Assembly: GCF_008040165.1 (NCBI RefSeq)
Contig: NZ_VRUR01000001.1
Span: 1,321,349-1,385,348 of the forward strand
Direction of reading: 5' to 3'
Source: Flagellimonas hymeniacidonis
GTDB lineage: Bacteria; Bacteroidota; Bacteroidia; Flavobacteriales; Flavobacteriaceae
Length of the DNA stretch: 64,000 nt
Shown here: piece by piece, positions 16,791 through 24,969 of the stretch
Layout: each line of letters opens with the position of its first letter
Position numbering within the stretch: the stretch's first letter is position 1
Program-made: the position numbers and the translations under genes
Notes under the pieces: model-generated
Seen by the model: only the letters and a program-made list of their open reading frames with translations
What the model was told of the DNA's origin: nothing
The model's database searches: none

Positions 16791-18077
16791 ATGACTGGTT
16801 TAAATCCGATAATGGTAAAAGTAAAGCCCTCTGCCACTTTGGCGATTAATGAACTGTCCGCAAAATTGATTTTAGAAGGCAAAGAAGTATTTCGGTTGGG
16901 TTTTGGACAATCACCGTTTCCCGTTCCGAACAAAGTGGTTGAAGCCTTAAAAAAAAATGCGCATCAAAAGGATTATTTACCTGTTCAGGGTCTAAAGTCC
17001 TTGCGAGAAGAGATTGGTTCTTTTTTCAGAAGGCGTTATGGTTTGCTAGTCGGAGCTGAAGAAGTATTCATTGGTCCTGGATCAAAAGAACTGATATATA
17101 ACTTTCAAGTATCTTGTGCGTTTAATGAATTGTTGTTGCCCACTCCAAGTTGGGTCTCATATGAACCTCAAGCGATACTTACCGGCCATAAGATCGTATG
17201 GCTACCTACCAAAAAAGAAAACGGATGGAAACTGGATGCAAAGGCTCTAGAAGAGCATTGTAAGAAGGATCCCGATCAAAAAAGGGCTATAATACTGAAC
17301 TATCCATCCAACCCGCTCGGCAACACTTATTCTGATGAGGAACTGCAAGCTTTGGCAGAAGTGCTAAGAAAAAAACAAATCATTGTAATAGCGGATGAAA
17401 TATATGGTGAGGTGCATCATGAAGGTCAGCATCAGACCATGGCCAAGTACTATCCAGAGGGGACAATAATAAGTACTGGACTTAGCAAATGGGCCGGAGC
17501 CGGTGGGTGGCGTTTTGGTGTTTTTGTTTTCCCTCCGCAACTGAAATACTTACAGAATGCAATGGCCATTGTGGCAAGTGAGACTTTTACCTCCGTTAGT
17601 GCTCCCATACAATATGCAGCGGTCGAGGCTTATAAAGAAGATGAATCTTTGAGGTTATATCTGGAACACACACGAAAAATTTTAAAAGCGGTTGCGTTAT
17701 ATGTTTATGGTGAACTAACAACAATAGGAATCTCAATGCCCAAGCCAGAAGGCGGGTTTTACCTTTATCCAAATTTTGAAAAATGGAGGCCCTATCTAAT
17801 TTCTATGGGTCTTACCAACAGTGAGGATTTTTGTTCGCACTTATTAAGTGAAACTGGTGTGGCACTTTTACCAGGGATGGCATTTGGACATCTTCATGAT
17901 CATTTTGCTGCACGTCTTTCCTATGTTGATTTTGATGGAGAAAAAATACTGCAGTACGTCATGGAGAATCCTGGGATTAATATTGACAAAGGCTTTGTTG
18001 AAAACCATTGTGCAAGAATAGTCTTGGCAATAAAACGACTTATCACATGGACTTTATCACTGGAAAAAATACAATAG
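16791..18077 (+). CDS. PLP-dependent aminotransferase, class I/II
   Basis: A 428-residue fold-type I enzyme. Visible PLP residues are N174 in NYPSNPLG (170-177), D202 and Y205 in ADEIYGE, the Schiff-base Lys233 in STGLSKWAGAGGWRFG, and R241 of the phosphate-binding site. The C-terminal Arg region (AARLSYVDFDG) would bind the substrate carboxylate. The exact amino acid used is not readable; the aspartate/alanine/kynurenine-type subgroup is likely. It overlaps the next gene by 31 bp, so the two are probably translated together; the shared job might be handling a gamma-glutamyl compound. Confidence 0.87.
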   Translation: MTGLNPIMVKVKPSATLAINELSAKLILEGKEVFRLGFGQSPFPVPNKVVEALKKNAHQKDYLPVQGLKSLREEIGSFFRRRYGLLVGAEEVFIGPGSKELIYNFQVSCAFNELLLPTPSWVSYEPQAILTGHKIVWLPTKKENGWKLDAKALEEHCKKDPDQKRAIILNYPSNPLGNTYSDEELQALAEVLRKKQIIVIADEIYGEVHHEGQHQTMAKYYPEGTIISTGLSKWAGAGGWRFGVFVFPPQLKYLQNAMAIVASETFTSVSAPIQYAAVEAYKEDESLRLYLEHTRKILKAVALYVYGELTTIGISMPKPEGGFYLYPNFEKWRPYLISMGLTNSEDFCSHLLSETGVALLPGMAFGHLHDHFAARLSYVDFDGEKILQYVMENPGINIDKGFVENHCARIVLAIKRLITWTLSLEKIQ

Positions 18078-19681
18078 CGTATTTTCTTCTTATTATGTCA
18101 TTTCTAGTATGTAATGATCAGAAAGAAACTTTTTTAGGAGTAGTTACATCAGCTACACCCGAAGCATCACAAGCTGGCGAAAAGATTATGAAGATGGGAG
18201 GAAATGCTGTTGATGCTGCTGTGGCCGTTTCTTTTGCCCTAGGTGTGACCGAGCCAGCAATGTCCGGTTTGGGCGGGGGAACCCAGGTATTGCTCTCCCT
18301 AAAAAACCAGCCTCCCATAGCCATCAATGGAACTACTTTTTCACCTCAAAATACCTTGGTGACCAGTGAGGACACCTTAACGTATCATCGAAGAAGTACT
18401 ATCCCATCAACGGTAAAAGTTCTTGGTTACCTACATAAAAAGTATGGCAGTGGTAATATTACTTGGGAAGAGTTGATATACCCTGCTATTGAATTGGCAA
18501 AAAATGGATTCGAAGTGGGTGAATTTAGGGCGAAAGTCTATGAAAAATATGAGGCCAAGCTACAAGGGAATAAACACCATACCTCTTTGTTTTTGATAAA
18601 TGGAAATACAGCTCCAAAAAAAGGGCAAATTTTAAAGCAACCTGTTTTGGCAAGAACATTGGAAAGACTGGCAGAGTATGGCGCAGAAGACTTCTATTCA
18701 GGTCAAATAGCCCAAAGTATATCGGAAGACATGCAAAACAACAACGGATGGATCAGTCTGAAAGATCTAAAAGAATTTCAGGATCCAAAAGAGTTGACCC
18801 CTTTAGCCATTGAGTATGGAGATTATACCGTTTACTCCCAACCTCCTCCTTGCGGAGGTTGGACAACCCTACTAATATTGAGATTATTGGAGGAAGAATC
18901 CAAGAATGATAAAATCAAAACTGATGACCTTGTAAAAGCATTGTATTTGGCTCAGAACGATAGAAGAACGGATCCAGTTACAGATTTGCTCGATTATGAT
19001 AGCATTGTACATGTGAAATTGTCAAAACAATACGCTGCACAACTTTTATCAGCTTCGCCAGGTTTTCAAAAAAGTGATGGAAATTCTAGCAATAATTCTG
19101 GTGAAACCACACATTTTTCCGTGATTGATTCGCAGGAAAATGTCATATCGGTCACGGCAAGTATAAACGCTTATTTTGGGTCTTTGGCCGCATCAGAGCA
19201 GTTAGGGTTCCTATATAACTCCTATATGGACGATTTTGTATTTGGGGAGCCAGGACACCCCTTTGCCTTAAGTCCAAATGCAATGGCCTATTCATCCATG
19301 TCTCCAACAATAGTTCAAAAAAATGGCGAAAACAGGATGGTCATAGGTAGCCCTGGAAGCAGTAGAATTGTATCAACTGTTGGTCAATTGACAGCTAAGT
19401 GGATTGAAAAACAGGATATTGCAGACTTAATTCACACTCCACGTATTCATGTTAACCGAAATAAAGTCTATTTTGAGAAAAAAAAGGACACCTCACTCGT
19501 CACCGATAACTTGGCGCAGGAATATGGCCTAAGATTTCACTTTCCAAGCGAAGACTTGCTTTCCCAAGAAGGGTTGAACCCCTATTATGGCGGAGTACAT
19601 GCTATAGCAAAAGAGAATGGTAGCTGGATTGGAGCATCGGACCCAAGAAGGGACGGACAGTCAATTCGTGTTCTGAAATAA
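18047..19681 (+). CDS. ggt: Gamma-glutamyltransferase family protein
   Basis: A Ntn-hydrolase of 544 residues. Family blocks are VTSATPEASQAGEKIMKMGG, AVSFALGVTEPAMSGLGGG and the autocleavage site GETTHFSVID. In E. coli GGT the corresponding Thr-Thr-His is the new N-terminus of the small subunit and its first Thr is the nucleophile; here that is the first Thr of TTHF. Later blocks are MSPTIVQKNGENRMVIGSPG and the end WIGASDPRRDGQS. It would cleave glutathione or other gamma-glutamyl compounds outside the cytoplasm. The N-terminus (MDFITGKNTIAYFLLIMSFL, then VC) looks like a signal peptide with a poor lipobox. ATG 18047 gives this signal; an upstream ATG at 18008 is possible. Confidence 0.87.
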   Translation: MDFITGKNTIAYFLLIMSFLVCNDQKETFLGVVTSATPEASQAGEKIMKMGGNAVDAAVAVSFALGVTEPAMSGLGGGTQVLLSLKNQPPIAINGTTFSPQNTLVTSEDTLTYHRRSTIPSTVKVLGYLHKKYGSGNITWEELIYPAIELAKNGFEVGEFRAKVYEKYEAKLQGNKHHTSLFLINGNTAPKKGQILKQPVLARTLERLAEYGAEDFYSGQIAQSISEDMQNNNGWISLKDLKEFQDPKELTPLAIEYGDYTVYSQPPPCGGWTTLLILRLLEEESKNDKIKTDDLVKALYLAQNDRRTDPVTDLLDYDSIVHVKLSKQYAAQLLSASPGFQKSDGNSSNNSGETTHFSVIDSQENVISVTASINAYFGSLAASEQLGFLYNSYMDDFVFGEPGHPFALSPNAMAYSSMSPTIVQKNGENRMVIGSPGSSRIVSTVGQLTAKWIEKQDIADLIHTPRIHVNRNKVYFEKKKDTSLVTDNLAQEYGLRFHFPSEDLLSQEGLNPYYGGVHAIAKENGSWIGASDPRRDGQSIRVLK

Positions 19682-19986
19682 TTCTATTGGGTTTGTCGGT
19701 ATTTTTGCTACATAAAGGAGGTATTTGATTGTAGTTAACAATTTTGCATTCACAATTTGCGCCGTTTGCATTGGAGATAGAATTATATAAAGTTTATACA
19801 CTAAGATTTGGGGTCTAATTATCTCAAAAAAAGTAAACATTCCTCAGTCTGTTCCGGTCACTATTCTCAAGATAGCTGGAACAATTGAATGGGGTATTAA
19901 CTTTTTTTATTGGCAGAGGTTACTGCATCAGCAAAAGAAGAAATCTATTATTCCTAGATATCATAAAAAGATGGTTTTATGAAACT
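19682..19986. other. Intergenic stretch, nothing recognised
   Basis: About 305 bp between the gamma-glutamyltransferase gene and the convergent small membrane protein frame. AT-rich, with no open frame of note and no clear terminator hairpin. Confidence 0.45.
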
Positions 19987-20193
19987 TCAACCATTTTTTA
20001 ATAAGGCCGATACCAATGGAACGGCTATGTACACCATAATAGGGACTATGATAACAGTTAGTACCAAAATCTGAATCGGCAAAGAAAAAAGCTTCAATGT
20101 AGGCTCCAGCATGAGTAGTGCCAAAGTTACGATGGGATAAATCGCAAGCCAATCAAACAGAACCGTTTTTAATTTGTCCTTATTTACTTTTAA
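19987..20193 (-). pseudogene. Small two-helix membrane protein frame without a standard start
   Basis: On the minus strand a frame of about 68 codons encodes KTVLFDWLAIYPIVTLALLM and then LVLTVIIVPIMVYIAVPLVS, i.e. two membrane helices joined by a short loop and ending LLKNG. The WLAIYP...VP pattern is typical of small conserved membrane proteins also found fused to antibiotic-biosynthesis monooxygenase domains. The frame opens right after an in-frame TGA and contains no ATG or GTG at the expected place: a GTA codon stands where Met would be. Either a rare start is used or the start codon has mutated. Its first bases overlap the stop of the upstream gene by 4 bp, consistent with former operon coupling. 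Confidence 0.5.
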
Positions 20194-20570
20194 TCACATA
20201 ACGATTTGTACTCAACATGGGGAAAATTTTCAATGACTTTCCATTCACCTGAGTCATATATCAGTGATATATAGGATTGGAACTTTAATTTTTCACTTTC
20301 CAATCGGACCTTGGCAACCGCTATATTAAGGTGAATGTCCAGCCTTTCAATCTCCATACTGCGGGGGATGCCTCCGAAAGTCCTATCTTGGATAAGTTGT
20401 AAATAATGGGCCTTATTGAATACGAAAACCCCAGTTTTGTTAAAAAAACCAAATTGGACATTTCTGTAATCGGCATGCAAAACTTCCTTTAGTCCCTTAA
20501 GGTTACTTTCATCCCCTGCTTTGATAAATTTTGTAACCGCTTCGGTCACTGCTATTCTATGTTCTTCCAT
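20190..20570 (-). CDS. NTF2-like protein, lumazine-binding-like family
   Basis: A 126-residue protein with the NTF2 cone fold pattern: N-terminal helix AVTEAVTKFIKAGDESNLKG, LKEVLHADYRNVQFGF, and the closing strands FQSYISLIYDSGEWKVIENF. It resembles the 'putative lumazine-binding' group common in Bacteroidota. The ligand and reaction are unknown. It is probably co-transcribed with the small membrane protein frame that follows directly. Confidence 0.72.
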   Translation of the reverse strand: MEEHRIAVTEAVTKFIKAGDESNLKGLKEVLHADYRNVQFGFFNKTGVFVFNKAHYLQLIQDRTFGGIPRSMEIERLDIHLNIAVAKVRLESEKLKFQSYISLIYDSGEWKVIENFPHVEYKSLCD

Positions 20571-20883
20571 AATATTTAAATTGATTGAGTTGAAGTATGG
20601 GCATATACCGTTTATGATTTTGTACCAGTACTTCGAGAAAGTTGTTCATTTGCTGTGTTTGTTTTAAATACGATATAATTTTATTTACAGGCAAGAGTGA
20701 ATAGGTGTATACAAGACAAATAGCCAAACAAAAACGTGACATGTTTTTTCATTTTAACGACCATGTAACCATTATATAGCTATTCAGTGGACTCCACATT
20801 TAAATGAAGGAAACCATTTATAGCAAGATTCGGGTTTTACATTCAACTTGTAACAGGGAAATTGGACCCTCAAACATTTTGAT
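20571..20883. other. Divergent intergenic region
   Basis: About 310 bp between the NTF2-like gene (minus) and a small secreted protein gene (plus). No gene or RNA structure was recognised. Promoters for both directions are expected here. Confidence 0.45.
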
Positions 20884-21198
20884 ATGAAAAATATTCTAAT
20901 TGCCTTAATGGCCTTCTATTGTGGTACCACGTGGGCCCAGGTTCAGGACGTTGAAAAATTCGCACTGATCGAAACTTCCGAATTCATCGAAGAACCCAAA
21001 GATGTTTTAGCGCATATTGTCAATCTAAAGTCCAAGGACTCTCTTGAGTTGATTACCTTTTTGAAGACAAATGGTGAACTGGCGGAACATGGAACGATAA
21101 CCAAAAAGGCTTTAACGGAGATTTTGGAACGCACCAATTTTAGAAATCGATATTTTGTAGTATTGATTGATAAGACAGCCATTTTTTATTTGGATTAG
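20884..21198 (+). CDS. Small secreted protein, function unknown
   Basis: A 104-residue protein with a Sec signal peptide (MKNILIALMAFYCGTTWAQ, cut after AQ likely). The mature part is about 85 residues and mixed alpha/beta, with a repeated ETSEFIEEPKD-like acidic stretch and an ending strand FRNRYFVVLIDKTAIFYLD. I do not recognise the family. It lies 127 bp upstream of the ECF41 sigma gene, but the sigma gene has its own promoter, so co-regulation is not implied. Confidence 0.6.
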   Translation: MKNILIALMAFYCGTTWAQVQDVEKFALIETSEFIEEPKDVLAHIVNLKSKDSLELITFLKTNGELAEHGTITKKALTEILERTNFRNRYFVVLIDKTAIFYLD

Positions 21199-21252
21199 CA
21201 TTAAGTTGTGGAAGAGGTATTTTTGAAAAAGATTGAAAAAAAACCTACTTTT

Positions 21253-21279
21253 TGTCACATTGAACACTTTTCTTTTGTC
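21253..21279 (+). promoter_or_regulatory. ECF41-type promoter upstream of the sigma gene
   Basis: TGTCACA (21253-21259), a 16-nt spacer, and TGTC (21276-21279). The known ECF41 consensus is TGTCACA at -35 and CGTC at -10 with about 16 nt between. It lies 46 bp before the sigma gene, so autoregulation is likely. The same pair with the same spacing occurs before the azoreductase operon. Confidence 0.75.
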
Positions 21280-21324
21280 CATATATATGTGGAAGGCAAC
21301 AATAATCAATAATAAGGTATTTGT

Positions 21325-22218
21325 ATGATGGATACTGTTTACCGTAGTTTGCTCACCTATGCCTATAATATCATTGGATCTTATGCCGATGCGCATGATG
21401 TGGTTCAGGATGTAATCGAAAAATACATAGGACTGGATAAATCGAAAGTGGAAAATGAGGTCAACTATCTTATTAAATCCGTTATCAATCATTCCATCAA
21501 CTTTAAGAATAGGAGCAAAAAATTCTCAAAATATGGGGTTTGGCTGCCCGAACCAGTGACCACAGAAAGCGCAGATACCCCTTTGATCAAGGAGCAAGTG
21601 GCCAATTACTCTCTTTTGGTTCTATTTGAAGGGCTTAACCCCAAAGAAAGGGCAGTCTTTATTTTAAAAGAGGGGTTTGACTATAAACACAGTGAAATTG
21701 CCCAGGTCCTTGAGATTTCGGTAGAGAACAGTAGGCAATTGTTCGTTAGGGCCAAAAAGAAGCTTAAAAATCAAAACTTTAAAAAAGAGTTGCCTTCAAA
21801 GGGCAATCTTTCACCTTACATAGACGCCCTTATGAATGCGGACACAAATAAATTGGAGTCCCTCTTTACCGATGATATTCGCCTAATGGCTGACGGAGGT
21901 GATACCATAAAGGTGGTTACCCGTATTACGGATGGCAAGCAACATACCGCAGAATTGCTTCAATATGTGTACGCTATGTTTTTGGACGGAAAGGAATATA
22001 CCGTCACCACTGTCAACCATCAGCCCGCTATATGGTTCAAAACCAATAATCGGATTATGAGCTGTATGATCTTCAATTTTGATGAGAACCAAAAGGTTAA
22101 TACAATTTATTCCATGGTAGCCCCAGAGAAGCTGAAAAATATGGAATACGGAAAAATGATGGGCCAAGGTAAAGACCTCACAAATTTGTTAAAGCAGTTT
22201 GGTCAAAACCTAAATTGA
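21325..22218 (+). CDS. ECF41-family RNA polymerase sigma factor with SnoaL-like C-terminus
   Basis: A 297-residue sigma factor. Region 2 is at about residues 3-70 (AYNIIGSYADAHDVVQDVIE). The linker has the ECF41 signature WLPEP at 73-77. Region 4 follows at about 95-150 (GLNPKERAVFILKEGFDYKH, SEIAQVLEIS). The C-terminal 140 residues form an NTF2/SnoaL-like extension with the second signature DGG (190-192) and a VAPEKL motif near 265-270, replacing NPDKL. In ECF41 proteins this extension regulates activity in place of an anti-sigma factor, and none is encoded here. The next three genes have a matching promoter and are the likely regulon. Confidence 0.88.
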   Translation: MMDTVYRSLLTYAYNIIGSYADAHDVVQDVIEKYIGLDKSKVENEVNYLIKSVINHSINFKNRSKKFSKYGVWLPEPVTTESADTPLIKEQVANYSLLVLFEGLNPKERAVFILKEGFDYKHSEIAQVLEISVENSRQLFVRAKKKLKNQNFKKELPSKGNLSPYIDALMNADTNKLESLFTDDIRLMADGGDTIKVVTRITDGKQHTAELLQYVYAMFLDGKEYTVTTVNHQPAIWFKTNNRIMSCMIFNFDENQKVNTIYSMVAPEKLKNMEYGKMMGQGKDLTNLLKQFGQNLN

Positions 22219-22237
22219 AATAAAAAAGTGTGAAACG

Positions 22238-22264
22238 CGTCACATAATACCGTATTGATTTGTC
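22238..22264 (+). promoter_or_regulatory. ECF41-type promoter of the azoreductase operon
   Basis: CGTCACA (22238-22244), a 16-nt spacer, and TGTC (22261-22264), the same elements and spacing as upstream of the sigma gene. The azoreductase start follows 24 bp further on. The match to its own sigma gene's promoter makes control by the neighbouring ECF41 factor very plausible. Confidence 0.75.
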
Positions 22265-22288
22265 TTGTATAGAGAAATATAGCAAATC

Positions 22289-22879
22289 ATGAAAACACTT
22301 TTACGAATCGACTCCAGCTTTAACCAGGCCAATTCTTTCAGTAGACAAGCAGCAGACCATTATGAAGTATTATGGAGGCAACAGCACCCGAACAACCATA
22401 TTATTTATAGGGATTTGGAGCAAAAGGTACTGCCCCACCTATCCAAAGCGGCTTATGAGGCGTTCAACAAGCCTGAAGAAGGTAAGGACCATTTGAAAAT
22501 TTCTGACCAACTTATTGAAGAGATGGAACAAGCGGATACCATTCTCATCAGCTCTCCAGTGCATAATTTTTCGGTGCCCAGTTCACTAAAGTCTTACATA
22601 GATCATGTCCTCCGGATCAATAAAACCTTTGGGTATGACCCAGTAAGTAGGGAGCGAAAAGGATTGCTCGTCGGTAAGTCAGCTGCAGTTATAGTGGCTA
22701 GGGGGGGACTCCCATTAAATGGGGAATCACCTGATGGCGTTGAAAATTATCTTTCTGCAATTTTAAATTATATAGGAATAAATGAGGTGAAAACATTTTC
22801 AGTCAATGGAACTGCTTATCCAGGCTCCGAAGAACAAATTTCGACCACCATGACCGAAATATCCCAATGTTTTGAATAA
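22289..22879 (+). CDS. azoR: FMN-dependent NADH-azoreductase-like flavoprotein
   Basis: A 196-residue flavodoxin-fold oxidoreductase. The N-terminus (MKTLLRIDSSFNQANSFSRQ) gives the FMN phosphate loop. The family motif is ISSPVHNFSVPSSLKSYIDH, normally 'SPMYNFSIPS.LK.YID'. The third motif VIVARGGLP is near 128-136. Such enzymes reduce quinones or azo compounds with NAD(P)H. It is the first gene of the ECF41-controlled set with a cupin and a RidA-like protein, which suggests a stress or xenobiotic-quinone role. Confidence 0.87.
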   Translation: MKTLLRIDSSFNQANSFSRQAADHYEVLWRQQHPNNHIIYRDLEQKVLPHLSKAAYEAFNKPEEGKDHLKISDQLIEEMEQADTILISSPVHNFSVPSSLKSYIDHVLRINKTFGYDPVSRERKGLLVGKSAAVIVARGGLPLNGESPDGVENYLSAILNYIGINEVKTFSVNGTAYPGSEEQISTTMTEISQCFE

Positions 22880-22905
22880 GCTAAATGAATTTAACTAACT
22901 AGATT

Positions 22906-23415
22906 ATGGAAGAAAATATATTTGAAGATACTTTGGCCGATAAGTCACATGTGGTATTGCCAAGTGAAGGGGAAACACTGAAAATGAAAGGCGTGGCAAT
23001 CACTTTTAAAGTGACCAGCGGGCAAACGGGAAATCAATTGGGCATCTATGAAATAGTCCTGCAACCCAAGACTATTGGCGCCAATTTGCATTACCACAGG
23101 TTTATGGACGAAACGTTTATCGTTACCCATGGAATGTTAACCATGATGGTTGATAAACAGATAAAACAGGCTCCAAAAGGCACAGTGGTCTTTGTACCGA
23201 GGTTTACACCACACGGTTTTAGAAACGATTCGAACAGCGTAGTAAAACTGATGCTCATTTTTAACCCTTCCATGAAGCGAGAAGGTTTTTTTAGGGGATT
23301 ACATATGACGCTGACCGAGAATCCAATAGACCCCTCAAAATATCTCAAATTATATAACAAGTACGACAGCTTTCCGGTTGACTTGGATAATATGCTTCCC
23401 ATAAGCAAACAATAA
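22906..23415 (+). CDS. Cupin-domain protein
   Basis: A 169-residue protein with one cupin barrel. Motif 1 is near GANLHYHRFMDETFIVTHG, giving metal-binding His, His, and Glu. Motif 2 is near VFVPRFTPHGFRN with the last His. The metal site looks intact, so it may be a dioxygenase, isomerase or sensor; the substrate cannot be read. It is 26 bp after the azoreductase gene and 5 bp before the RidA-like gene, in one operon. Confidence 0.82.
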   Translation: MEENIFEDTLADKSHVVLPSEGETLKMKGVAITFKVTSGQTGNQLGIYEIVLQPKTIGANLHYHRFMDETFIVTHGMLTMMVDKQIKQAPKGTVVFVPRFTPHGFRNDSNSVVKLMLIFNPSMKREGFFRGLHMTLTENPIDPSKYLKLYNKYDSFPVDLDNMLPISKQ

Positions 23416-23420
23416 AAACC

Positions 23421-23801
23421 ATGAAAAAACAGCTAATAAGTTCAAACTCTCCTTTTGAAAGGGAAATAGGTTATTCAAGGGCCGTGGTCCACGGAAATTG
23501 GATCTTTGTATCGGGTACTACGGGTTTTGATTATACTACTATGGAGATTTCCGATGATGTGGTGGTCCAAGCGGAGCAATGCATTAAAAATATTGAAAGT
23601 GCCCTGCAACAGGCCAATGCTGATTTGAATAGTGTAGTAAGAGTGAATTATATACTACCCAAAGCAAGCAATTTTAAACTATGTTGGCCAGTATTAAAAA
23701 AATATTTTGGCAACATAAGACCGGCCGCGACCATGATATCGGCGGGACTATCGGATGCAAGAATGAAAATAGAAATACAGGTGACCGCAATAAAACACTA
23801 G
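23421..23801 (+). CDS. RidA-family (YjgF/YER057c) protein
   Basis: A 126-residue RidA-like protein: SNSPFEREIGYSRAVVHGNW, FVSGTTGFDYTT, then QAEQCIKNIESALQQANADL and RPAATMISAGLSDARMKIEI. In RidA the arginine of the RPA(R/A)xxx motif binds the carboxylate of imine intermediates; RPAATM keeps it. RidA enzymes hydrolyse reactive enamines and imines, in keeping with an oxidoreductase partner. Last gene of the ECF41 operon, and the last gene before a tRNA-like direct repeat. Confidence 0.85.
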   Translation: MKKQLISSNSPFEREIGYSRAVVHGNWIFVSGTTGFDYTTMEISDDVVVQAEQCIKNIESALQQANADLNSVVRVNYILPKASNFKLCWPVLKKYFGNIRPAATMISAGLSDARMKIEIQVTAIKH

Positions 23802-23811
23802 AATAAAGGAT

Positions 23812-23848
23812 AAGAGGACATCGGTTCGACTCCGGTATTCTCTACCAA
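23812..23848 (+). repeat. Second tRNA 3'-end copy (direct repeat, island boundary)
   Basis: AAGAGG (23812-23817) and CGGTTCGACTCCGGTATTC (23822-23840) are shared with the fragment at 7225-7261; overall 34 of 37 positions agree. It covers the end of the anticodon stem, variable loop, T-arm and 3' acceptor strand. No 5' half precedes it: the RidA gene ends 11 bp before. Differences TCAC/ACAT and CACC/TACC suggest an older, drifting copy. Confidence 0.75.
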
Positions 23849-23853
23849 CAAAA

Positions 23854-23885
23854 GCCTTCACTAAAATCAGTGAGGACTTTTTTAA
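23854..23885 (+). terminator. Intrinsic terminator after the second tRNA fragment
   Basis: The stem CCTTCACT / AGTGAGG, with one bulged T, has loop AAAATC and is followed by a T-rich run (ACTTTTTTAATTTTTG). It is in the place of a tRNA gene terminator, as for the first fragment, and may now end the azoreductase operon. Confidence 0.65.
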
Positions 23886-24258
23886 TTTTTGTTTTGGAGA
23901 CATCTTTTTGAAAAAGCTCTAGGGTATAATTTTGATTGAATAGAGTTTAAAGCTTTATTAGTAAACAATTGCGTGACAAAAACAATCAAAAGAAAATGTT
24001 AACGATGATAATGCCGATTAGGATGAACAGATAAGCCGATGTAAATTAACATTTACAGCTTGTATGTTTCTGTAAATCAAAATTTTAAATAAACCAATTA
24101 TGTATTTTCATGACCTGCATACTGACAATTAATGAGATTGCTAAAGAGTTTTTTTCAAACAAGCATATGATGGGTAAGGGTAAAATATTATCGTACATAA
24201 TGCTTTTTCTTTTTTGAGCATTAATTTTTACGACTTTTGTTCCCAAACTAATTGGACA
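23886..24258. other. Intergenic stretch, nothing recognised
   Basis: About 370 bp between the second tRNA fragment and the SDR gene. No gene was recognised. A promoter for the SDR gene is expected near the end of it. Confidence 0.45.
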
Positions 24259-24969
24259 ATGAATTTAAAAGGTAAAGTTGCCTACATAACAGGTGGGACC
24301 AAAGGAATAGGATATGGAGTTGCGGAATGTTTATTGGCCCAAGGGATGAAAGTTGCCATAAGCGGGAGAAGTGAAGCTGGGGTTCAAGAAGCTTTAAAAA
24401 GCCTCGGAGACAAGGAAAATGTTTTGGGATTACGTTCAGATGTTTCAAGCCTTTCTGATGAAACTGTAGCTGTAAAAAAGATTTTGGACAAATGGGGCCA
24501 ATTGGATTTGGTTTTGGCCAATGCCGGGGTAGGTCATTTTGCACCAATTGATGAAATGAAAGAAAGTGAATGGCACAAGATGATCAATATAAATCTAAAT
24601 GGGGTTTTTCATACCCTTAAGGCTTCCGTTGAGGCATTGAAAAAATCAGAAGGGTATTATATGACTCTTGCAAGCTTGGCCGGCACTAATTTTTTTGCCA
24701 ATGGAGCGGGTTATAATGCCACCAAATTTGGAGTAGTTGGTTTTACTCAGGCGGCCATGTTGGATTTACGGAAGTATAATATAAAAGTGACTACTATAAT
24801 GCCTGGATCCGTTGCCTCCAACTTTAATGGAAATAAACCTTCTGAAAAAGATTCATGGAAAATACAAGCCGAGGATATTGGCAAGCTTGTGGTTGATTTA
24901 TTAATGATGCACCCTAGAACCTTGCCTAGCAAAATTGAAGTAAGGCCCACGCGCCCAGATTTGAAGTAA
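24259..24969 (+). CDS. SDR family oxidoreductase
   Basis: A 236-residue classical short-chain dehydrogenase. The NAD(P)-binding glycine motif TGGTKGIG is at 11-18, LANAG at 86-90, and the catalytic Ser139, Tyr152 and Lys156 are in LASLAG...GYNATKF. R37 in SGRSEAG favours NADP. Its substrate cannot be read. ATG 24259 (MNLKGKVAYITGG) is chosen because the Rossmann fold begins there. The upstream start at 24214 only adds an AT-rich leader. The stop abuts the stop of the convergent AddB-like gene with no gap. Confidence 0.87.
   Translation: MNLKGKVAYITGGTKGIGYGVAECLLAQGMKVAISGRSEAGVQEALKSLGDKENVLGLRSDVSSLSDETVAVKKILDKWGQLDLVLANAGVGHFAPIDEMKESEWHKMININLNGVFHTLKASVEALKKSEGYYMTLASLAGTNFFANGAGYNATKFGVVGFTQAAMLDLRKYNIKVTTIMPGSVASNFNGNKPSEKDSWKIQAEDIGKLVVDLLMMHPRTLPSKIEVRPTRPDLK

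Noticed and set aside
19961..20152. Minus-strand 63-residue frame over the small membrane protein region
   Set aside because: A different frame of the same strand encodes a clear two-helix membrane protein (19987-20193), so this frame is a shadow.
23886..24258. Third ECF41-type promoter before the SDR gene
   Set aside because: No GTCACA-N16-TGTC pair was found there, so the SDR gene is not placed in the ECF41 regulon.
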